A DNA stretch of 64,000 nt from Agarophyton chilense (GCA_030374765.1 JARGXX010000088.1:1860001-1924000), one strand, 5' to 3'. Positions 32,820-44,539 are shown, numbered from the stretch's first letter. Notes: generated from the sequence alone by a model not told the origin. Translations and numbers: made by a program.

Positions 32820-34235
32820 GACGACCCTGAAAGGATTCGCCGAGAACTCACGGTAGCAGCACGTTTACGAGAACGCCTCACCAGAGCCACCTCTATGCCA
32901 AGAATACCCCAATGAGAACCCCGTAAGTCCGAAGTAATTAGAGAGAATATTCCCACAGGGCTTGCCGACCTTCTCTGGCCCCGTCTCCGTGAGCTCTGCT
33001 CAGCCCATGTGGATTCCACTGTGGACATGCGACTCGCTACAACGATACCTGACCATACGGATTACCTCATTATGCGAATCGTCTCCAAGGTCATGCAGTC
33101 TGAGCTATTCATAGACTCCCTCATTCAGGCCGTTCAAGGAGCAGTCACTAGCTAGTCAGGCAACGCGGTCCCTAGGACCACTTCACAAGTCATCCATCCG
33201 GGTTCCATACGGTAACCCTCTACCGAACCCCCAAGAGTGGCGGAATTAACCGCCCCTCGCCGGGGACACCATCAGGAAAACCCAATGGAAAGGCAATCTA
33301 GGAGCAGAAGAGAGGCTCCGCTTCTAGAAGAGAGACAGATTGCCCTTCCCAAAGGACAATATGAGTTACAGCGACCTCAGGGCTCCATCGGATCTGATAG
33401 AGAGATCGATCCTTTAGATCACTACTCCGCTGGAAAGAAAAGAAGTAACCGCTGGAGAAAAAAGAACAGAAGAAGTAAAAGAAGACACCATTCGGACACG
33501 AGTGATTCCGAGACGGCCTCGACCGAAACGACCGACTCGGAAGTGGATGAGGTTGCCGTTCGAGGCCTAAAACCACTGAGAACATCCAACAAGCTTTTCC
33601 TTAAGGTTCTAGACTACCGGAATTATCGGCTGGCAGACAGGTCCCCGAAAGAATCTGGTTCGGTGGTTCGAAGGGTCGCCAAATGGGCCAAACGGATGCA
33701 ATTACCCATCACCGACAAGTTCTCGGGTTCCGATTCCATTGCTGTCCTTAGGTTTCTCAGTTTCTTCCGTACAGCCTTTGATCAGAACGTTGTCCACGAG
33801 GGCGCCGCTCTGTACCTTTTCCAATTCTTCCTCACATGGCAGGCACCTGACCGAGTGGTTTCGAAGATTTCGAGCACAACTGACCTCGTGGATGCTGAAG
33901 ACCGTGAGCTCCTCAGGCCATACCCTCAGGTTGTTCATTACCTCTTGGAAACTTACGCCACAGATGACGTTATAATGGATGCCCACCAGGAAGTAATATC
34001 CTTTAGGCGGAGCTCCAACATGACCGAATTGGCTTTCGCCGAAGAACTATGGAAGAAGACTTACCAATGTCGACACGTGTCCGCAATTACCACACGGAAA
34101 ACCCACAATAATCCTCCCGAAGGCTCGTTATTTATGCCGAAGGTTATGGGCAAACCTACAGGACGTCACGGCGGTATGCTGACATATCCAGAGAACACGC
34201 AACTCCATTGCGTAAACCCAATCAAGCCCATTTAA
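32820..34235 (+). pseudogene. Element C gag
   Basis: The main frame is 33237-34235. A basic, Ser/Asp-rich N-terminal part (KRSNRWRKKNRRSKRRHHSDTSDS) leads into a capsid core (LPITDKFSGSDSIAVLRFLSFF ... PYPQVVHYLLETYATDDVIMDA). The layout matches the element A Gag, with a shared LFLKVLDYRNYRLAD-type block. Upstream, from about 32820, gag-like sequence continues in frame-broken form (TVAARLRERLTRATSMPR, LADLLWPRLRELC). A short degraded segment follows to 34513. Confidence 0.8.
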
Positions 34236-34754
34236 TTAGCTCCACGTAATCGGAAATGGAATCATCACTCCATTATACAGACTCGGGAGATGTCTTCGCG
34301 GTTAATTTCAGTGCTCCTCCGTCCGGGCCCCCATCATATACCTCCCAGAAAACTACAGCGACCACTGGACCACCCACACCCAAGTTTTTCCCCTTTCCGC
34401 ACTACAAGGACGTTTTTTTCGCGCCCCAAAGGCCTGTTTCCTCTGTCTTTCAATGGCCCAACCTTGTGACTGCACGAGATATCTGCCTGGGAACGCACGA
34501 AAGAGCCTCCTAGCCTGAAGGGAAGAGAATTACCGGGTGCGGCGATCCGAAGGAATGTTTGACAGGGCACAGCAACGAGCCACAGGGACCTCGGATCCTC
34601 CGATCAACGCCCCACAGGGCCACGAAATCGTAGACCCTACGGACGAACCCGAAGAGGAATCTTATCCTCAGGAAGAAACGGAAACCCCATCGGAAAACGC
34701 TTAGAGGGTCGACGCCAGGCAAATCCTCCCTCTTCAAGCCCCTGCCTCAACCAA

Positions 34755-35639
34755 TTGGACGGTCATGAGCCAAGGAGCTTCTCAACTCCCAATACAAACC
34801 ACCCACGATTGACCACTCATGATGAACCAGAATTGGAACATAGTAACGACCCTGTGTGCATACTCAAAAAAGAGAATTATAAAGATCGAGTAACGGTGGG
34901 ACTTCGTTTCAACAACTCTCGAGTGACCACAGCCGTATTGGACACAGGCGCTGGTCCCAATTTGCTCCATCTTAAGCTACTCCCGTTCGGCTTGCACAAG
35001 TTCGTTCAGGCAAAAAAGACCACCATGACTACCAATACATCACGTAGACCAATGGACATATAAGAGATAGTACCAATTTACCTCCAGTTAGGACAATTAA
35101 AAGTCCGCACGTGGTTCCATGTATGTCTTACCTTGGGCACTGAAAAAATCCTAGGGACCTCCTTTATCGATCGATACATTGAGGCCATTTATGCCGGCCT
35201 TAGGAAAGCCGAATTCTACTGCGCACCTTCCATCTCCATAACTGGTTCCGCGCCAGGTCCAGAAGCTAACCGGAAACGAGCGATTATCTCCGAAAACACG
35301 AAGTCCAATAAGGTTCGCTTGTCAAAGACCATAACGATACCCCCGATGACCCAAAATACTGTCTCGGTCCATTCCCAGTCCTCAGGTTTCGTGGAGATTC
35401 AGAACCAACCGAAAACGGTTCTGAAGCACCTTACCTTACTGGCCAATGGAGTAATTGACACCCACTCCAACAGGGTCTTCTTGGTCACAATCAGCAACTT
35501 CCGAGATAAACCCGTACGGTTACCTAAATGTTCAGTAATTGGCATCACTCTACCTGCGCCCGTGGCCATCATGGAGCCCCAAATGGATAACCCTACACGC
35601 CAACTCCCGAAGAGGGCGTCGACTCTTGGGAGGGGATAG
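34755..35639 (+). pseudogene. Element C protease and linker
   Basis: The active-site motif LDTGAGPNLLH is intact (about 34937-34970). A TAA at 35060 cuts the domain, and the frame 35133-35639 continues with KILGTSFIDRYIEAI, the equivalent of the LG-NYCDKFVEAI block in element A, followed by the linker to RT. Confidence 0.8.
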
Positions 35640-35656
35640 TCGCTATCTGCGCAGAA

Positions 35657-36588
35657 TTAGAATCCTATAGGCCCCAGGTACTTGATCTCCTCAGGGAATA
35701 CCAGACCATGTTGACAGGTAGATTGGGAAAAATCAGAGCCACCGCACACCGCATTGACCTTCAGGTTGATGCTAGACCACAGTTCCAGCACCCATACCGT
35801 ACAGGCCTTAAGGGTAGGGAAATTGTCGCCGACTAGATGGACAAGATGCGCAAAGCTCAAGTCAGAGAGCTGTCGCCTCTGAACCAATCCGTATGGGCAA
35901 GTCCCGTTGTCCTCGTGGCGAAGAAAGATGGCTTCGTCAGGTTTTGTGTCGACTACAGCAAGCTGAATGCAGTAACCAAGAGGGACTCATACTCAATACC
36001 CCGCATATATGACAGTCTAGATTCCTTAGGGGAAGCTTTCGTATTTACCCCACTCGACGCTAACTCTGGATGATGGCAAATCTCTTTGGCCGCAAATGAG
36101 AGAGCGCTGACAACCTTTACCAGCCATGACGGTCTGTTCAGATTTACTCGTATGACCTTTGGTTTTAAGAATGCACGATCAGCCTTCCAAAGTGTAATGG
36201 GCATCATACTGTCCAGAGTCAAATGGAAATTTGCCCTGGTCTATTCGGATGAGGTTATAATCTTCTCATGGACCGGAAAGAAACATCTTCGCCACGTGAA
36301 GAAGGTGCTAATAATCCTACAGGATGCTAGAGTAACACTGGAACTCCGCACATGCGCCTTCTTTCAAGCCTCGGTGGACTATCTCGGTCGCGTCGTACTC
36401 TCAGGAAAGCTAAAGGTAGCCACACGGACCACGAATTCTATCCGCCAGGCTAAACCCCTGCACGACCCACACGGAACTACGATCCTTCGTGGGCTTGTGC
36501 AATGTCTACTGAAGGTTTGTCCAAGGGTTTGCCAAGGTCTTGGCCCCGCTCGACGCAATGCTGAAGAAGGGAACACCTTCGGAGTTTG
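35657..36588 (+). pseudogene. Element C reverse transcriptase
   Basis: RT blocks are clear: VWASPVVLVAKKDGFVRFCVDYSKLNAV, FTPLDANSG (followed by a TGA replacing the usual Tyr/Phe-Trp), FGFKNARSAFQSVM and the catalytic region FALVYSDEVIIFS. The second catalytic aspartate of Y-x-D-D is Glu here. A further frame change lies around 36530. The enzyme cannot be active in this copy. Confidence 0.88.
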
Positions 36589-37325
36589 AGGCCCGTACCG
36601 ACGACCAGTACGAGGCATTTCAGACTTTAAAGGACAAATTGCAGAACCCACCTATGCTGGCTTTACCAAAACCCAATAGGCCCTTTGCATTGGACACAGA
36701 CGCCTCGGATGTCCAAGTGGGACGTGAACTGCTACAGGAACAGCAGTCACCGAAGGACTACCGACCTATTGGATACTGGAGCAGAACGCTCACCAGCGCG
36801 GAACGAAACTACAGTACTGCCGAAAAGGAATGTCTAGCCATCTTGTGGTCCGTATTGACACTCCGTTCATACCTCGAGGGATCTAGGTTTACCATTGGGA
36901 TAGACCACGATTCATTCCGCTGGTTACTCAATATAACCGATAAATCAAGTCGCCTCGCTCGGTGGCGCCTCAGGCTGTCAGAATATGATTACGAGATAAC
37001 CTATAGGCCAGGCATCAAACACCAGGCAGCAGATGCCCTCTCGCGAATCGTTACCGACGGAACTGATGACATTCCATTGGACGACCTAATTCCTACCCCC
37101 TTTACTGATGATAGACCTCAGGGTTATACGGAAACGGATGACCTTATGGGTAAGGTCCAATCGGATGATCCTAAGGTAAAAGAGAACGAAGTATACCTAT
37201 TGGACTGGGAGACAGTACCGCCCAATTCAACACCACTTCAGGTTAACGGGATATCCCCAGAGGAAAAAGAGCTCCTCCCTATAACTATTGAGGAACTCTT
37301 ACAGGGGCAGGTCGAAGACGAGTAA
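36540..37325 (+). CDS. Element C RNase H segment (open frame)
   Basis: A 261-residue open frame that begins with the RT connection (APLDAMLKKGTP) and holds a well-preserved Ty3/gypsy RNase H: FALDTDASDVQVG with the first catalytic Asp, YRPIGYWSRTL, NYSTAEKECLAILW with the Glu, SRLARWRLRLSEYDYEITYRPG and AADALSRI with the last Asp. It is the least damaged coding part of the element. Confidence 0.85.
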   Translation: MAPLDAMLKKGTPSEFEARTDDQYEAFQTLKDKLQNPPMLALPKPNRPFALDTDASDVQVGRELLQEQQSPKDYRPIGYWSRTLTSAERNYSTAEKECLAILWSVLTLRSYLEGSRFTIGIDHDSFRWLLNITDKSSRLARWRLRLSEYDYEITYRPGIKHQAADALSRIVTDGTDDIPLDDLIPTPFTDDRPQGYTETDDLMGKVQSDDPKVKENEVYLLDWETVPPNSTPLQVNGISPEEKELLPITIEELLQGQVEDE

Positions 37326-37439
37326 TGCAAGGAAACAGCTCAGTTGGTAGGAAACCATGGATGCCTATTCGACTATCACTGATTTGGACTACTGTGTCCC
37401 CGCGCACCACTGGATGGCGCACTCCAACGGATAGTACCA

Positions 37440-38116
37440 AGGTCATTTAGAGCGCAATTCCTATGCCTCGCCCATTTCCCTCACCTAGCTGGTCACCCTG
37501 GAGGCCGAAGAATGTACTAGACCCTAAGGAAGTTCTTATACTTGCCACTAATGGCGCAGGACCTATGGCAAACCTCACGGAACTGTAAATCATGCGCACA
37601 AATCCGAGAGCCTCGCGCCAACCATCAGGATGAATTGAAACTTTTTCCGGCGGCAGGTCCGATGGAATTTGTCTCAATGGATATACTTATACATCTGCCT
37701 AAGTCGTCCCATGGGAAACGGGTTATCTTGATAATGACCGATAGGTTTACCAAACTTACTCGAGCCCTACCCCTAAGGATGACAACAGCCACAGATGTCT
37801 CCACGGTACGGTCTTCTTGTCCCACTGGGTATATCCATATGGCATACCACTTAACCTCCTTACGGATAACGGCAGCCAGTTTGTATCCAAATCCTTCTCA
37901 CTCGTTTGTGCTACCTTAGGTATCAAACATGTGACCACTACGGCGTACCACCCGCAAATCAATGGCCAAGCCGAACGCTTGAACTGCACCCTTCTGGACC
38001 GATTGGCACACTACGTATCGGAGCACCAATTGGACTGGGACGACTACGTTGAGCCACTGGTTCATGCCTACCACACGCAGGTGCACGCTTCCACGGGACA
38101 ACACATTTCGATTTAA
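37440..38116 (+). pseudogene. Element C integrase
   Basis: Zinc module: AHFPHLAGHPG and CKSCAQ near 37595. Catalytic core: PMEFVSMDILIHLPKS (first Asp), LLTDNGSQFVSKSF (second Asp) and HPQINGQAERLN (Glu). The frame shifts near 37800, between the first and second Asp. The sequence continues in broken form to the chromodomain, with a barrel-like KLFPRSTGPFKVL block near 38400. Confidence 0.85.
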
Positions 38117-38634
38117 CGCTAACGAGGTCGCCACCGCCGATAGTAGTTGACCTGCAGGAGTCCATTATTCCCCAGGACATAACCGAAGTAATGATTCCTA
38201 CCCAGGCGAAGCGCTACTCACGCAGCCGCATCGATCGCATTATCCAATCGGCTAGAGCTGTACTGACCAAAGCCCAACGGCGTTACAAGGTCAACTTCGA
38301 CAAGGCCATCTAGAACACACCTACCTTTGGGAAACGAGAATTGGATTACCTGGACCGGCCACCAAAGGACAATGATTAACTCGAGGACACTACGCGGAAG
38401 CTCTTTCCCCGCTCTACGGGACCATTCAAAGTCCTTAAGGCCAATCAACATACCACTAGCTTACTAATTGACGGCCTACAGGACACCGTATCTATTGATC
38501 GGGTGACACGAGCCCCCAGCTTTCCCGAATCACCAAAGTCCCAGTAAGCTAGTCCAACGAAATCACTACGGCCTCAGGTCGACGCTCAAGTCCCCACAAC
38601 CCCTGAGGCAGCATCTGCGGACCCGACCAGCCCC

Positions 38635-39057
38635 ATGGACCCGATGGTCAATGCCAGTGACGATGACCCATCTCTTCCAACCGACTCCGATGAATTCGCC
38701 CCTCTAGACCACACTCTCCTTCCGGAGAATGAACACCAACCGGAATACATGATTGAGCTCATCATCTCCGCTGGTCGGGGAGAAGATGGAACTATGCGCT
38801 ATGGCGTCCGTTGGTTCGGCTACACCCCGGAGGAAGACACTTGGCAAGAGCCTCAAACCATTCCGGCTATTTTCATCGCCTGCTTTTGGCAAAAAATCGG
38901 CACCACGGAGCGCAGCCTTCAGGAGGGGGCAACCATTGCCCCGAATAATACCAATACGCTTCCCAAACCGCCTCCCAACATGAAGATTCGCCGTAGCACG
39001 ACGGGTCGCTGTAGCTTCCGCATCAGGGAACAAAGTCAGTCCTCAAGCGACACCTGA
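38635..39057 (+). pseudogene. Element C chromodomain and C-terminal tail
   Basis: YMIELIISAGRGEDGTMRYGVRWFGYTPEEDTWQEP is a chromodomain with the aromatic and acidic positions kept, placing the element among chromoviruses. An acidic linker lies before it and a Ser/Thr-rich tail after it. The frame is open for 140 residues, but it is the end of a polyprotein interrupted upstream. Confidence 0.8.
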
Positions 39058-40694
39058 GGAAAATCTAAGACAATCTCAAGATTGAAGGACGTCCCAGGGC
39101 ACGCACGATTAAGATACAGGAGCGACCTTGGGAAAGCACAAGCATTACTTTATTTGACTAACTAGCAGAGTCCTAACAGCCCTCGCCATAACCTCAAGGG
39201 TCGCGGAAGCGCTCGGACCACCGACAGGGCTCATTGGGGGCGGCGCAAAAGTAGCTCCGTCGTCCTCATTGGAACCTGCAGGAGCGAAACCGGGGCTGGG
39301 ATCACCCGAGGGGCGTACTCTACCAATAGGACCTGTACCAGCGAACCGAGCACGCTTCTTCGGCGGAGATTCACCTGAGAAATTATTGTCACCCTCGGAA
39401 GCCTCCCGTTCGCTCAGATTTAGACCAACGGTACAGCGGAATGGCATGACACGCTGCCTGCTGGTTTCGTCCGATGGTATGGTCATAACGGTCCCCAGGG
39501 CGCTCATAAGCCCCTTGGTATCCCGAAGAGCTTTCCGCTTGGTCGCTCGAAGCCATGGCGCCGCTGCCCACAGGCTGGTCCGCTGGGAAATAGATAGGGG
39601 AGCCGACGGAAGCGACAAAGTCCGGAGTGAGAGTGGCATATCTGATGTGCTTATAAGGCGATTGCAGCATTGCGTGCGACCAATGGAGGAATACCGAGAC
39701 GGGAAGGAGGAAAGATGAAACCGCATCGGGCAGGATGACCGACGTGACCCCAAATGAACGCAGCGCGCACTGTGGTTCACGGCAGACAACTCGCGTAGGG
39801 TCGCCGAAGGAATAGCGAAGGATAGAAAAAGTGGGATGGAACCCCCGCCCCCCCCCCTCCTCCCGGTGTGCGTAAAGTTGTGGAAGTCTCAGTATAGAGG
39901 AGGACAATATAAGACGAATTAGAAACATGTAAACGTGGATACTGATGATAATAATTAGAATAGGCTGACAAACAGGAACCTACACATGAACATGGAATTC
40001 AAGCACAGGGATTCAAGGGAAAATAAAAGGGGCATTGAATATGGAAGGTTCAGTGACAAGAGACCCAAGAGGAAAGGGAGAGAACAGAGAGAACAAAGCA
40101 AGGGTCAAAAGCAGACAGAGGCGGTAGAGACTGCGGAAAAAGAGCACTCGGGGGAAGAGACCCGGGGGAGCACAAAGACTACTTAAAGAGAATAGAAAAC
40201 ACCCAAGAGGGGAGAAAGAAAGAAAAGAGGGGAGGAGTTAGACCCTTGGCACTGCCGACTGTATTTGCCTTTACCCACCCACACCTTTCTTACCAGACCG
40301 TCCTCTTTAACTCAAATCCCTTTCCCTCGTCGTAACAACAGAATGGCACACGTGTCTCGTAATAACACTACAGTACCTTAGGTGAAATTTATTGCCAACC
40401 TGGCGCCGAGGGTTAGCTCTTACGCACTGGTACCCCCGAAAATGGTGGCGATGCGACGCCCCGTCGCGCCCACTGGTAACGAGAGCAACTAACCCCCGGA
40501 CTGGCCATAAGACGCCGACATGTCGGGCACGGCACCGCTAGTGTCCAGGCCATTAGGACGCTGAGGATCACGACGTTCCGACCCCCAACGCAAGATTGGA
40601 GGTTCACCTATAAGTCCAATCAGAGTCAGACCCCCAGGAGGGTGTGAGGCAATTTGGACTTCGCTGTGACGATCGAATCCTAAGGAGGGAGATA
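39058..40694. other. Element C 3' region with antisense open frame and purine tract
   Basis: The tail has 1.6 kb without family features. On the minus strand a frame stays open at 39145-39789 (nearest ATG about 39720, some 190 residues) and contains a PPKKRARF nuclear-signal-like motif and an acidic/Pro-rich end. A plus frame overlaps it, so chance is possible. About 39990-40250 is strongly purine-rich. TAAGGAGGGAGATA next to the 3' LTR is the likely polypurine primer for plus-strand synthesis. Confidence 0.5.
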
Positions 40695-41140
40695 TGTGAA
40701 GGAGCAACGATAACGGCTGAGACCTGTAAGCCGCCGGGGCCTGAGGTATCTTAAAGACGCCACGTGGACTGGCCGACCTCAGCTGGGCTCATTTACATTA
40801 TTATTTTATTTAGAGTAGTGTAATAGATTAGCATTACAGTGCTAGGCAGATCCCGGCGCCTTGCCACTGTTATTTTCTTGGCTCGAGTGACGCTTCTCGC
40901 TTAGAGTAAGGTAGGCACCATTAGGATACTATATTAACCCGTTTGGTACATCAGTTCCACCCATTGGTATTCAAGCCATCGTTTTCGTAGCTCCGACCTG
41001 TAGGACTACGCAGTACACGCCAGCCCATTGCACCAAGTACTCTGGGAGTGCCGTCGTCAAGGATTCGAACCTTAGGACCCGCTCTACCACGCTACTACCG
41101 GTTGAGACCAGTACGCTGACCCACCAGTCATTGTGTTACA
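40695..41140 (+). repeat. Element C 3' LTR
   Basis: TGTGAAGGAGCAACGATAAC ... TTGTGTTACA, 446 bp, followed by the CCTCT duplication. Contains a minus-strand tRNA-like segment (see the entry at 41035-41105). Confidence 0.92.
41035..41105 (-). other. Antisense tRNA-like segment in LTR (not a functional tRNA)
   Basis: The minus strand reads TGGTAGAGCGG, an A-box match, then seven bases, then GGTTCGAATCC, a perfect B-box, with a T-arm-like AAGG/CCTT stem and an acceptor-like GGCACTCCCA. The anticodon arm is missing, so it cannot be a working tRNA. The 5' LTR has a weaker copy. Confidence 0.5.
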
Positions 41141-41145
41141 CCTCT

Positions 41146-42120
41146 GAACACGAAAAAGGACAAAATGTAGCCCTTTCTAACCCACACCTTCTCATAAGAG
41201 CGATTGTAAACCATCTCAGCCGTTCATCATCAACCAAATCCAAAATTTACAAGCATCATAGGAAAGAAAAAACTGTTGTTACTTCCAAGAGCATTCTAAA
41301 AATTACTGCACATACCAAACGGCTATTAATAACACTGGCTTCAACGAGTGACTACGGCGCTTACGATTTCTATAATCGTCTCAATTTGCGAATTGGTGTT
41401 CGCAGTATACAACAGATCCTAAAAAACAGCCCCATCTGCAATTTCACAAACTGTTTAAGGCCCCTCAGATAGCCATTACACAAAAACCGTTTGAAATGGG
41501 CATAACTTCATATTAGCAAGTGAGACCATTATTGGGTGAAAGCAATTTTTTGGAAGGAAAAGAAATTCAATTTGAATGGAACATAAGGACTTGCGCATTA
41601 CTGGCATGATTTACGCAAGAACTGTCGTCTTCATTCTACACGTCAAAATGGGGAAGATTCTGTGATGGTTTGGGGGGCTAATTTGTTTTATGAAGTCTCT
41701 AAGCCGTTTTTCTGAAATGATAATCAGAATTTTATGAATTAATGCGAAACGTTAGAGCACGGTTTACTACAATTTGGGGCTTATGTGTCCGCTGAATCGT
41801 CGCCTTTTATTTTTCAACAAGAAAAAACGTCTAGAAATACTGCGCGATAAACGCGCGATTGGCTCTCGCAAAATCAATTGAGAGTGTTTCATTAGCCTGC
41901 AACTTTTCCGGAATTAAGTATTATGAAAAAGTGTGAGGTATTATGGCTAGAAAGCTGTGTGATGAGTATAAACAGTTTGATACTGAGACAGAGTTAAAGG
42001 GAAAAGTTCTAGAGATGTAAAAAGGGCTTTTTACAGGATATCTCATATGTGTGTCCCATAGTTTGAAAAGGCGTCTTTCGGTGGTCGTTGACGGGAAAGA
42101 GGATGCTACAAATTATTAAT
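41146..42120 (+). pseudogene. Tc1/mariner relic 2, main part
   Basis: It continues the frame begun at 32067. A helix-turn-helix start has HEKGQNVALSNPHLLIRAIV (about 41149-41210), then KRLLITLASTSDYGAYD. Catalytic-core traces follow in broken frames: EDSVMVWGANLFYEVSKPFF near 41660-41700, FIFQQEKTSRNTAR near 41810, and the end VVVDGKEDATNY at 42110. Stops at 41470 and beyond break it. The family is Tc1/mariner (DDE superfamily). Confidence 0.75.
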
Positions 42121-43289
42121 TAACTTTGTATGTAAGCCTTTATATATATTTTATATGCGTTGTGTTTTACCCGCCTTGGTCGAAATATCGTTTTTGTTTA
42201 AGAAGTGTTTAGAAAGATACACTGTCCCGCAAATAGTGGAAGTGGGTTTTAATTTGTGCAAAAATTGCTCGCTTGAGCTAGTAGGATTCCGAAATGCGTT
42301 TTCCTGCTTTCTGATTGGAACAGAATGGAGTGGAGTTGTTGTTTTTCGTTTTTCGCGCACTGAACCATACAAACAATGAAATAACGTTTGTTGTTATATT
42401 CTGAATTTGGTCTTTACAGTAGCCGTTGCTTGTTTTCTTGAAAAAACAGAGCATCTTGATTAGATGGAACCAGTTTTGAGGCTTTTTTAATTGGTTTTCT
42501 ACGCAGACTACGTCTTATTTAAAACAATCACTAAGAGCATCCCCACGAGAGGTAGGTGCAAATCAGCAAAGTAGAAAAATAGTTTTCTACCTGTTCGTCT
42601 CCCATTGGAAGGTGTAAAATTGCTGATTTACTGAATTGCCTAAATCAAAGATTTACGCACTGGGACAGTCTTCATCAACGCCAACTTCCGCTGTTGCATG
42701 CACGAAATGGATGACATATGGTTTCGAGAACAGGCCAATGATCTACGTCTTTGCCATCACAGCGTCTTTTAGCAGTGTTAAGTTTGCTCCACGTGACGCT
42801 ATCTTTCGTTTGCATGACTTGATTGCTGGTTTTTTTGCTGTTTGCGCTGGCGCACATGGAGAGGGTGTGGTCGAACGGGGAATGGGTCCTGCCATGATGA
42901 TGGACAAATGATTCAACGGCAAGGGAGGTGTTTGGAAGAACTATTGGTGATAGGGAACTTGCATTTATGTATCGTAGATAGCCTGGGGTTTGCCTGCTTC
43001 ACGGCTTTTGCCGCGAAAGGTACTAGATCTTGACCAATGAGCAGCGTGAAAACGTTTGCTTCGATAGCACCAGGTCAAAGAGCAAAGAGGCAAATTCGCT
43101 CGCTTTGCACCCTGAAACTCTGCCGTTGCTATTGGGAGACTCCTAGAAACTCAATTTATGTAGGCACAACTTCTGGCACTATAGTCCAAAGATGCATTAC
43201 ACAAATTGTGCGTTCGCACAGAAAACATTAGGATTTCTGTATAGTACGTATATCTGTTCACGCCATATCTTCCTGGCAGGGCCATCCTC

Positions 43290-44479
43290 ATGTTTCCAAT
43301 CCGCCTTCTCTTGCTGCTCGATGCCTCTAGGACGAGGAGGCGGGTGTTGTTTCGCAGCACTATTTCGAGAAATGCTCTTCGGCAGGGAGATCACCGCATT
43401 CCACGCTGTGCTCTCATGCAGCCCAGCCTCTCTGCGTTTGAATTTCTGTATGGATCCGGATCGGATCAGGCTCTTTTAACTGTTTGCGGTTTTGAACATC
43501 GATCAATGCAGTCTCTTCATGAACTTTTCGCCCCTCTTTATGAGCGCTTTTCTTCATACAGCATTGACGGAAATATAAGGCTCCTACCGGCTAGACTATG
43601 CCGTAGAGAACGGACCCGATCAATGACAGCTGTTCAATGTCTTGCTCTTTCGCTTGCATGGTATTGCACCAGGGGTTCTACGATGGTTCTGTGCACTATT
43701 TTTGGGGTCACAGCTTCAGTTTGCTCTTTGTTTCTAAGGTTTGGCAGGCCTCTACTTCTAAAAGCCCTTGTGCAACATCCAAAGGCCTCCATTAGAATGC
43801 CATCTGACTCTGAAATAGCCTCTTATATGGAAACAATGAGCTCTAAATACTCTCTTCTGTCTGATGTTTATACTGTAGCTGACGGTCTAAAGCTTCATCT
43901 CCATCAGTTAAGCAGCGCTATGATACAGAACATATTTTATTATGGATGGACTCATGATCACTACGTTGGTAATCTATTTGTCTTCTCCCCCGCTGGTGTA
44001 GTTATAGCATGCGCATTTAATGCACCCTGGTCGATGCATGAATCTGATATTGCTGAGTGGGGATCTATCTATTTTGAGTTGGAGGAGGTATATGAAAGAA
44101 CTGGTGGAACTTGTGCGGTGGACTCTGCTTTTAGCAGGGGACATTACCCTTTTTTTTAGTGAGGTCTGCTCAATCGCTTCCTGATACTGCTGAGCCGGCA
44201 GTTTTGCATTGTGCTAAGCAAGCTACGTCGGCACATCAAGGCTCAGATTGGGGAATGAGAGCCTTCCAGGGCTCCTTCCCACGTATCAAAGAGAGGCTCG
44301 TGTACGAAGAGAGGGGAGAACGTCGATTGATATTACACCTGGTCGTTCTACTTTTCAATTTGCGAACTCGTCTCGTGGGAATCAACCAGATCATTACAAC
44401 TTTCATGCCTCATTTAAGAATCGAAGCTAACTCTGTTATTATACAGGAACTGTTACCAAACCTTTTAAAATTTAATTAA
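43290..44479 (+). pseudogene. Harbinger-type transposase (DDE_Tnp_4), one frameshift
   Basis: The N-terminal frame 43290-44159 starts at an ATG. It contains a basic start, a region FEHRSMQSLHELFAPLYERF, and the catalytic core: VYTVADGLKL (first Asp), IQNIFYYGWTHDHYVGNLFVFSPAG, NAPWSMHESDIAEW (second Asp region) and CAVDSAFSRGHYPF. At a run of eight T (44150-44157) the frame breaks. It resumes at about 44159 with SAQSLPDTAE, QGSDWGMRAFQGSFPRIKERL (third acidic residue region) and NLRTRLVGINQI, the family end. A change of +1 or -2 in the T run restores the family pattern, so damage, slippage or a base-calling error are all possible. Without it the length (about 395 residues) is normal for the family. 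Confidence 0.82.
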
Positions 44480-44539
44480 CCCTTATTTACCCCAAAGTTA
44501 CTTCCGTCCCCTTTAGCGAACAGCATCATCATCATCTGC

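Larger units (their letters stand above)
32091..41140 (+). mobile_element. Ty3/gypsy chromovirus, element C (full length, 9,050 bp)
   Basis: Both LTRs are present (32091-32535 and 40695-41140) with a perfect CCTCT duplication outside (32086-32090 and 41141-41145). Inside, in order, are the primer site, gag, protease, RT, RNase H, integrase, chromodomain, a long 3' region and a purine-rich tract before the 3' LTR. The LTRs differ at many sites (roughly one base in ten by eye) and stops break gag, RT and integrase, so the insertion is old and inactive. It lies inside a Tc1/mariner gene. Confidence 0.93.

Noticed and set aside
32561-33028. Minus-strand frame of 155 residues in the element C leader
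   Set aside because: Antisense to gag-like sequence recognisable on the plus strand; no motif.
41035-41105. Possible tRNA gene on the minus strand
   Set aside because: A and B boxes are only seven bases apart and the anticodon arm is missing; kept as a tRNA-like segment only.
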